Below the pieces are notes generated by a model that ran no database searches, was not told where the DNA came from, and saw only the letters and a program-made list of their open reading frames with translations. DNA of 18,508 nt from positions 1-18,508 of the forward strand of contig DAOVQB010000076.1 of assembly GCA_030628905.1 (NCBI GenBank), given 5' to 3'. The position numbers and the translations under genes are program-made. Positions 13,657 through 18,508 of the stretch are shown piece by piece (position 1 is the first letter of the stretch; each line of letters starts with the position of its first letter). This stretch comes from DAOVQB01 sp023128935. GTDB taxonomy: Bacteria > Eisenbacteria > RBG-16-71-46 > CAIMUX01 > WJJG01.

Positions 13657-14214
13657 CTAACCAAGCATGTGAACCAGCAGGATCCGCAGGCCGATCAGAA
13701 TGAGGATCACACCTCCGGCGGCTTCCATCCGCCGACCGATGGCAGTACTCAGCCGATTACCGAGCCAGAAGGCAAGGAGGGTGAACACAGCCGTTACGGC
13801 TGCGATGACCGCGGCGGGAAGCCAGATGCTAACCTGCAGCATGGCCAGGCTAAAGCCGACCGCCAGGGCATCGATACTGACCGCCAAAGACAGGGCGATC
13901 AGGCTGCTGCCACGCAAGGGATCCCCACGGCTCTCCGCGGCTGGATCCATCCCGGACCGGATCATCCGAATGCCTACGAATACAAGCAGGCCAAGGGCCA
14001 TCCAGTGATCGAGCCATGCAATGAGCGCTGCGATACGAGTGCCCAGGACCCAGCCGATCACGGGCATAATGAAGTGGAAGAGACCAAAGTGAAAGGAGAG
14101 CCGGAACGCCGACCGGCGCCCCTGCGCCTGCCGGCTAGTCCCTGCTGCGAGAGACACGACAAAGGCATCCATCGCCAAGGCAATCGCAATCAGCAGAATC
14201 TCAAGCAGGTCCAT
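13657..14214 (-). CDS. mntP: Manganese efflux pump MntP family protein
   Basis: This 185-residue inner-membrane protein has six predicted helices. The two DUF204/MntP half-repeats are clear: ALAMDAFVVSLAAG (Asp16) and SLAVSIDALAVGFSL (Asp115) carry the paired membrane acidic residues needed for Mn2+ export. Length and topology match the family throughout. The start has AAGGGA 8 nt upstream. It follows the zinc-ribbon gene at 14366-15595 by 151 nt on the same strand. I looked in that gap for the yybP-ykoY manganese riboswitch that often controls mntP and did not find its signature. Assignment to MntP is firm; physiological specificity for Mn is by family. Confidence 0.92.
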   Translation of the reverse strand: MDLLEILLIAIALAMDAFVVSLAAGTSRQAQGRRSAFRLSFHFGLFHFIMPVIGWVLGTRIAALIAWLDHWMALGLLVFVGIRMIRSGMDPAAESRGDPLRGSSLIALSLAVSIDALAVGFSLAMLQVSIWLPAAVIAAVTAVFTLLAFWLGNRLSTAIGRRMEAAGGVILILIGLRILLVHMLG

Positions 14215-14365
14215 TCCGATAGTCCCTTGCGCCCATTTGCCAGCAGGAGGATGTTGCCTGCCGTTTCGCGTGTTCTTTGGCCGACCGCAAACTGATGCCG
14301 CCCCTGCTGGCCGCGTGCGATGCCGCCCAGATCTTCCCCATTTCCAGGCGCTAAGGGCCCGCGGG

Positions 14366-15595
14366 TCAGAGGTCGGTGCCGAAGCGCAGCGCGTTCCTGT
14401 TCACCGTGAGCTTATAGGCGTCATGGAGCAGCTCGTTACCCTGCTGGCGGAAGGGTATATAAACGAGCAGCATACTATTGGGGCGGATTGTAGTCTCATT
14501 CAACTTGGGATAGAAGACCTGTGGCGGATTCAGGAAGGTGGCGAGGATGCTTGGCACTGCTTCAATGGCTTCCGATGCAGGCAACGTGATCGGCTGCCTG
14601 GGTTCCTTGGGAATCTGGGGAGTTATCGGATCGTCAGGTTGGGCCAGCGTGAGAGCTCGTGCGAGACGCAGGAACTTGTGCGGCTGGATCTTGAAGGCCG
14701 GGCTCCAGAAGTGAATGCGCTGATGTTCCCACTCCTCCCGGGGAATCTTGGGCAAGTTGGCAGCTCTAACCAGATCCGCATAGGATGCGAGCGGGATTCC
14801 ATCCACGTCGGCCTCGATGCGCCAGAACGGGAGATAGGAAGCGGTGTCGCCCCCGCCCGGGAGGAAACCGAATTCGAGCTGCGCAAACCCGCTGCGGTCT
14901 GATGTCCAGAGAGAACAGCAATTCCTACATGTCAATGCGATGGCGTTGCGTTCACCCTCCAGGTCCCAGCCGCAACGGGGACAGAGGGTGGGAGCAAAAG
15001 CGACGCGCCAATGCGCCTCCTCGGTGGCGGGCAGAAGATCACGCACCGTCTGCGGAGATGTCTTGGAGATGGGCCGATTCAGAACCGCGTCGAAAAGATA
15101 TTCCTCCAAGTAGAAGGGCGCGTAGATCAAGCTCAACGTCTCTCCAATGAAGGCCTGATGAAATACAGGATGGGAAATACCGCCATTGAACCGTTGGGTG
15201 AGCGCGCGGCTGGCTTCCTGCAGAGATATGCTGGGAGGCAGGAAGCGACCGGCTGTTTCGGTAGTGGCAAACTTGAGCTTCATGGCCTGTGTCCGCAGGC
15301 CGACCGATGGAGGGAAGTGCCGCGACTGGATGCCCTGAATGCTCGTGTCCACAAACCTGTGTTTGACCTCGTGGGGCACACAGGAATAGATGGCTCCCTT
15401 GAAGCGCCAGTACGGGAAGTAGAGCAACTCTCGATCAGGTGCCTTGTGCGGCAGGACGTAGCGGAATACATCGCCAGTCAGCAAGTATGACTTGACGCGG
15501 CAGTAGGCGCAGGTAAAGAGACGATCAGTCTCGTCCAGAATGGCCGGGGCGCCGCACTGAGGGCATTGATGCTCGATCTGGAAGCCCGCACGCAT
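14366..15595 (-). CDS. Double zinc-ribbon protein, partner of the SPFH protein
   Basis: This 409-residue cytoplasmic protein has unknown biochemical role. It is built from two similar halves. Half 1 has CPQC...CAYC (Cys11, 14, 29, 32) followed by LLYFPYWRFKGAIYS (about 57-71). Half 2 has CPRC...CRNC (Cys205, 208, 223, 226) followed by SYLPFWRIEADVDG (about 253-266). The shared ribbon plus (F/L)P(Y/F)WR motif points to internal duplication. There are no transmembrane helices or signal peptide. It lies 91 nt downstream of the SPFH/zinc-ribbon gene on the same strand, and from memory such ribbon proteins often neighbour YdjI-type SPFH genes, so a membrane-microdomain or quality-control complex is a plausible inference. 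The start ATG is poorly supported: a GGGGAG-like site lies about 14 nt upstream beside a run of G. Confidence 0.8.
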   Translation of the reverse strand: MRAGFQIEHQCPQCGAPAILDETDRLFTCAYCRVKSYLLTGDVFRYVLPHKAPDRELLYFPYWRFKGAIYSCVPHEVKHRFVDTSIQGIQSRHFPPSVGLRTQAMKLKFATTETAGRFLPPSISLQEASRALTQRFNGGISHPVFHQAFIGETLSLIYAPFYLEEYLFDAVLNRPISKTSPQTVRDLLPATEEAHWRVAFAPTLCPRCGWDLEGERNAIALTCRNCCSLWTSDRSGFAQLEFGFLPGGGDTASYLPFWRIEADVDGIPLASYADLVRAANLPKIPREEWEHQRIHFWSPAFKIQPHKFLRLARALTLAQPDDPITPQIPKEPRQPITLPASEAIEAVPSILATFLNPPQVFYPKLNETTIRPNSMLLVYIPFRQQGNELLHDAYKLTVNRNALRFGTDL

Positions 15596-15686
15596 GGCTG
15601 CCTATTGTCTCCCCCCCCCAGCCTTTTCCCTGCCTCCGCAGCGCCTCACGCGCTCAACCCCGGGCCATGGGTTCCGGACCAGGGCG

Positions 15687-16838
15687 CTATGTCAGCTTTT
15701 CCCCACACTGGTTGCAGAACATCGATCCCGGAAGGTTCTCCTGGCCGCACTTGGGGCAGAGACTGGGCTCTGGCTTCTCTTCGGCCGGGTGGCCGCAACG
15801 GGAACAGAACTTCGCGTTAGGCGCGAGGTTCTTTCCGCAGTTGGCACAGGATCCGAAGATGAGGATCTGGTGTCCGCACTTCGAGCAGAAACGGGCATCA
15901 TCGGCTATCGGTTGGCTGCATTCAGGGCACTTGGCCGTCGACTGGACTTCAGGGGTCTTGGGCTGGCCGACCTGTTGCTCGGCGCCCCGGGCATCGGCGA
16001 GGTATTGGGAGAACATGGCCGGCATCATCATGCCCACACCCATGCCCATGGCTGTCCCGGCGCCCCCCTGCGCGCTGGCCGCCTTTTCCATGGCCATGGC
16101 GGCCTTCATCTGCATGAGCCGATTCATGTCCTTGATCACACCCATGCGGCTGCGATCGTCAATCGCCTTCTGCACCTCTGGTGGCGGGGTAAGGGAATTG
16201 ATATATAGCTGTGCGAGCCCCAGCCCGAATTGGCTGAAGTCCTGCTGGAGGCGTGCGAGCAACCCCTCGGATAGTTCATCATACTTCGCAGGCAGGTTGA
16301 GGATTGAGTCGATCGTCTGTCCCATGTAGTCATTGAAACGCGAGACGATGACCCGATTGAGGTATTCGGATATCTCTCTGGTCGTGTAGCTGCCCTGAGT
16401 GCCCACCATCTTGTTGATAAAGAGGGCGGGCTGGATTACCTGGATGTTGAAGACACCGAAGGCCCGCAGCCGGACGAGTCCCAGCTCCGTGTCCCTAAAG
16501 GCCACCGGATCCCGCGTACCCCACTTGAGGTTCGTGAAGACCTTCATGTTCACGAAGTAGACTTCAGCCCGCAATGGGCTCTTGAATCCCCAGGGCAAAC
16601 TGGCGATCTTGGTGAGGATGGGGATGTTGGCCGTCTTCAGAGTGTGGCGGCCGGGGCCAAAGGCCTCGATAGTCTTACCCTGATAGAAGAAGGCTGCTGC
16701 CTGGCTTTCCCTGACAGTGAGCTGGGCGCCATACTTGATATCAGCTGATCCGGTTTCCGGGATGCGGTGGACAAGCTCCTGGCCCGTGTCGTCGAACCAC
16801 TCGAGCACCTCGAGAAAGACGGCCGTATCGGTTGCCAT
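15687..16838 (-). CDS. SPFH/Band-7 domain protein with three C-terminal zinc ribbons (YdjI-like)
   Basis: This 383-residue protein has an N-terminal SPFH (stomatin/flotillin-like) domain at about 15-235. It is of the 'virion core protein'/YdjI type, recognisable by SADIKYGAQLTVRESQAAAFFYQGK, FGPGRHTL, and the PPPEVQKAIDD end. A Met/Ala/Gly-rich linker (about 240-285) follows. Three zinc ribbons come last: CPEC/CSKC (304-321), CANC/CSRC (331-348) and CPKC/CNQC (361-378), all with intact cysteines. No transmembrane helix is seen, so it should associate with the membrane peripherally. In Bacillus the YdjI relative localises to membranes under stress; no activity is proven for this protein. The start has GAGGAG 6 nt upstream. 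It leads a possible operon with the zinc-ribbon protein and MntP. Confidence 0.88.
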   Translation of the reverse strand: MATDTAVFLEVLEWFDDTGQELVHRIPETGSADIKYGAQLTVRESQAAAFFYQGKTIEAFGPGRHTLKTANIPILTKIASLPWGFKSPLRAEVYFVNMKVFTNLKWGTRDPVAFRDTELGLVRLRAFGVFNIQVIQPALFINKMVGTQGSYTTREISEYLNRVIVSRFNDYMGQTIDSILNLPAKYDELSEGLLARLQQDFSQFGLGLAQLYINSLTPPPEVQKAIDDRSRMGVIKDMNRLMQMKAAMAMEKAASAQGGAGTAMGMGVGMMMPAMFSQYLADARGAEQQVGQPKTPEVQSTAKCPECSQPIADDARFCSKCGHQILIFGSCANCGKNLAPNAKFCSRCGHPAEEKPEPSLCPKCGQENLPGSMFCNQCGEKLT

Positions 16839-17223
16839 GTCATACTCCTCATGCGGCGAAGGCTGGTGAGGTCCCTCCGGAGAATCGCAACGAACGCAAG
16901 TTCCTTACCTGTCCATCGGCCGAAGAGGCTCCAATCTCCACCAGGATGGGCGATTCCCGTTGCTCCACTCATTCACGAAGCCACGCGAAGGCGGAAGGTC
17001 CCATAAGGCCGCAGGGACCCGGCACGGCGCGTACCCTGCAGCTTGGGGCCTCATGAAAAACATCAGTTTTTGTTGCAGGAACGTGCGCATAATTTCCCGT
17101 ATCCTTGCGTGTGGAGCACGCTTGCGCGGTGATGCAGTTGCGTGCGGGGCAGGAATGCAGCGAACCGCGGGCGATTCTGATTCGGTGGAGCGGGACAAGC
17201 CTTGAAGCAGAGGGGAAGAGAAC
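16839..17223. other. Divergent intergenic region with small inverted repeats
   Basis: No gene is seen. GGTCCC (16997-17002) can pair with GGGACC (17014-17019), and AAAAAC-ATCA-GTTTTT forms a small hairpin just upstream of an isolated CATAAT box (17088-17093). The region should hold promoters for both the SPFH and the iron-sulfur genes, but I cannot assign a well-spaced pair of boxes to either. Confidence 0.35.
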
Positions 17224-18508
17224 ATGCTGCTTCTATCAGGTGGAGCGCATCCGGCCGGTGAGATCGGACGGGAACTGGGATGGAACATGGGCGGCACGCC
17301 TGGCGTCGTCATCATGTATCTGCTTGCAGTTGTTTCTCTTGCAATCTTCGCTCTCGGGCTGCGCAAGCGGATTCTGTTCTGGAAGATGGGCAAGCCAGTG
17401 GGCGAGGGGTTTGGCGACTGGGGCCGGCGGCTCTGGATCCTCGTGCGCGAGACCCTCTTCCAGGTCCAGACCCGGCGGCGTTTCCTGCCGGGGCTTTTCC
17501 ATACGATGATCTTCTACAGCTTTCTCATGCTCTTTGTGGCCACGCTGTGCGTCATGGCGGATATGGACCTCAAGCATCTTGGGGTTCACATCTTCCACGG
17601 GCAGTTCTACCTGTGGATCTCGCTGTTGGCCGACCTGGCGGGCGGCACTCTCCTGATCGGGGTACTGATCGCGGCGGTGCGGCGCTATGTCCAGAAACCC
17701 GATTTCCTGCCACAGACCAAGCCCGTTGATACACTGGTGCTCGCGATCCTGGCCTTCCTAGTCCTCACGGGTTTTCTGGCCGAAGGAGCCCGCATCCAGT
17801 TCCACCCCAGTGGGGATCCCTGGAAGGCCTGGACGCCGATCGGTGCGGGGTTTGCTTACCTCCTGAAGGGCGTGAGTCCTACTACTGGCATGGGGCTCCA
17901 CGCGGCCACCTGGTGGGTGCATGCGCTGGGGACCTTTGCGCTGATTGCCATGATCCCCTATACAAAGTTCCTTCACATACTGAGCATACCCACTAATCAG
18001 TTCCTCTCGAGGCTGGCACCGAAGGGCTCCCTGCAGCGGGTGGACATAGAACAGCTCTTTGACGCCTTGGGCGAGGGTGAGGATTTTGTCATCGGTGTCG
18101 GGGAAGGGCAGCATTTGACCTGGAAGCAGAGATTCGATCTCTCTGCCTGTATCGACTGCGGGCGCTGTGACGACGCCTGCCCGGCACGGGCAGCACAGCA
18201 ACCGCTGAGCCCACGTAGCCTGGTGGAAGATCTGCGCGGGCTGCTGGAGAAGGCCGCGGCCTCATCGAAGCCACAGGGGGGCAATGGAGGTTCTGGTGAG
18301 GGGGGTTCCGGAGATGACGCTTCCCCCGCCGGTGGACCGATTATGAGCGCTGTGGGTACGGTGTTTGAGGATACGAACTTCATTTGGCACTGCCGCTCTT
18401 GTCACGCCTGCCAGAGCATCTGTCCGGCCGGGATCGGGCATGTGGATCTCTTGATCGAGTTGCGGCGGGCGAGGGTTCTGATGGAGGGCGATCTGCCAAC
18501 GGATGCCG
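17224..18508 (+). CDS. Membrane cytochrome b-like/4Fe-4S oxidoreductase (HdrDE-like or ETF:menaquinone oxidoreductase), 3' end beyond window
   Basis: 428 residues are visible, with no stop before the right edge. Five membrane helices (about 27-46, 92-113, 128-152, 168-187, 228-252) form a NarI/HdrE-like cytochrome b domain, with helix-borne or helix-edge His93, His226, His233 and His251 as possible heme ligands. Two 4Fe-4S motifs follow: CIDCGRCDDACP (309-320) and CRSCHACQSICP (390-401). In this family CCG (cysteine-rich, HdrD-like) domains usually come next and would lie past the edge. Such proteins pass electrons between quinone and soluble carriers, for example from electron-transfer flavoprotein in beta-oxidation. 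The actual partner cannot be seen. A Gly/Ser-rich insert (351-371) separates the clusters. The start at 17224 has GAGGGGA about 8 nt upstream; ATG 17287 is an alternative. Confidence 0.85.
   Translation, partial: MLLLSGGAHPAGEIGRELGWNMGGTPGVVIMYLLAVVSLAIFALGLRKRILFWKMGKPVGEGFGDWGRRLWILVRETLFQVQTRRRFLPGLFHTMIFYSFLMLFVATLCVMADMDLKHLGVHIFHGQFYLWISLLADLAGGTLLIGVLIAAVRRYVQKPDFLPQTKPVDTLVLAILAFLVLTGFLAEGARIQFHPSGDPWKAWTPIGAGFAYLLKGVSPTTGMGLHAATWWVHALGTFALIAMIPYTKFLHILSIPTNQFLSRLAPKGSLQRVDIEQLFDALGEGEDFVIGVGEGQHLTWKQRFDLSACIDCGRCDDACPARAAQQPLSPRSLVEDLRGLLEKAAASSKPQGGNGGSGEGGSGDDASPAGGPIMSAVGTVFEDTNFIWHCRSCHACQSICPAGIGHVDLLIELRRARVLMEGDLPTDA

Noticed and set aside
13270..14295. Plus-strand 341-codon frame
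   Set aside because: It runs over the end of the FG-GAP gene out of frame and antisense to MntP; the translation is low-complexity Arg/Gln/Pro/His with no domain.
14215..14365. Possible yybP-ykoY manganese riboswitch before mntP
   Set aside because: The conserved loop sequences expected of that class are not visible in the gap.
14237..15490. Plus-strand frames opposite the two-ribbon protein
   Set aside because: They are antisense shadows; the minus strand carries intact zinc-ribbon motifs.
1..18508. tRNA, rRNA, CRISPR, insertion sequence or phage genes
   Set aside because: Scanning found no T-loop-bearing cloverleaf, no regularly spaced spacer array, and no transposase, integrase or phage structural motif. 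Short direct repeats present are regulatory-scale only.

Overview
The window reads as chromosomal DNA of a moderately GC-rich, Gram-negative-type bacterium, most likely an uncultured lineage of the FCB superphylum (Eisenbacteria/Krumholzibacteria/Latescibacteria-like). This placement is inference from protein style, not a phylogenetic result. The pointers are several signal-peptide proteins built on beta-propeller or FG-GAP folds, FlgD-type (T9SS-like) C-terminal domains of the form PNPxR...GR...W.G.D..G...SGVYYYRL, and two secreted proteins sharing a short C-terminal tail, SWGx(I/M)Kx(I/M)F(K/R).

Layout. Bases 1-689 (minus) hold the N-terminal two thirds of an inositol-monophosphatase-family protein that runs off the left edge. 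About 900 bases without a convincing gene follow. Next is a minus-strand secreted protein (1678-2553) with its own promoter, a leader of about 210 nt and a strong terminator. A secreted M23 metallopeptidase with a FlgD-type tail (2888-5143, minus) comes next. On the plus strand lie a B12-binding-type radical SAM enzyme (5573-7051) and an unusual fusion of a Mut7-C ubiquitin-like domain, a stub of the Mut7-C RNase domain and a multi-pass membrane protein (7176-8246). A regulatory interval with three 41-bp repeats leads to a second SWG-tailed secreted protein (8715-9557), which ends in a GNRA-loop terminator. Two large secreted proteins follow, a propeller protein (9993-11876) and an FG-GAP protein (11934-13643), both with FlgD-type tails. 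The second is preceded by three 19-bp copies of a Shine-Dalgarno/start-like unit.

Convergent to these is a minus-strand run: an SPFH-domain protein with three zinc ribbons (16838-15687), a two-zinc-ribbon protein (15595-14366) and a MntP-type manganese exporter (14214-13657). The first two look like a functional pair; MntP may simply be a downstream neighbour. Diverging from them, a membrane cytochrome b-like/ferredoxin protein of the HdrDE-like or ETF:menaquinone-oxidoreductase type (17224 onward) runs off the right edge.

Taken together, about half of the coding sequence makes exported proteins carrying one of two different C-terminal signatures. The points most worth following are the shared SWG tail, the Mut7-C/membrane fusion, and the tandem translation-start units. 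I see no tRNA, rRNA, CRISPR array, transposase or integrase.
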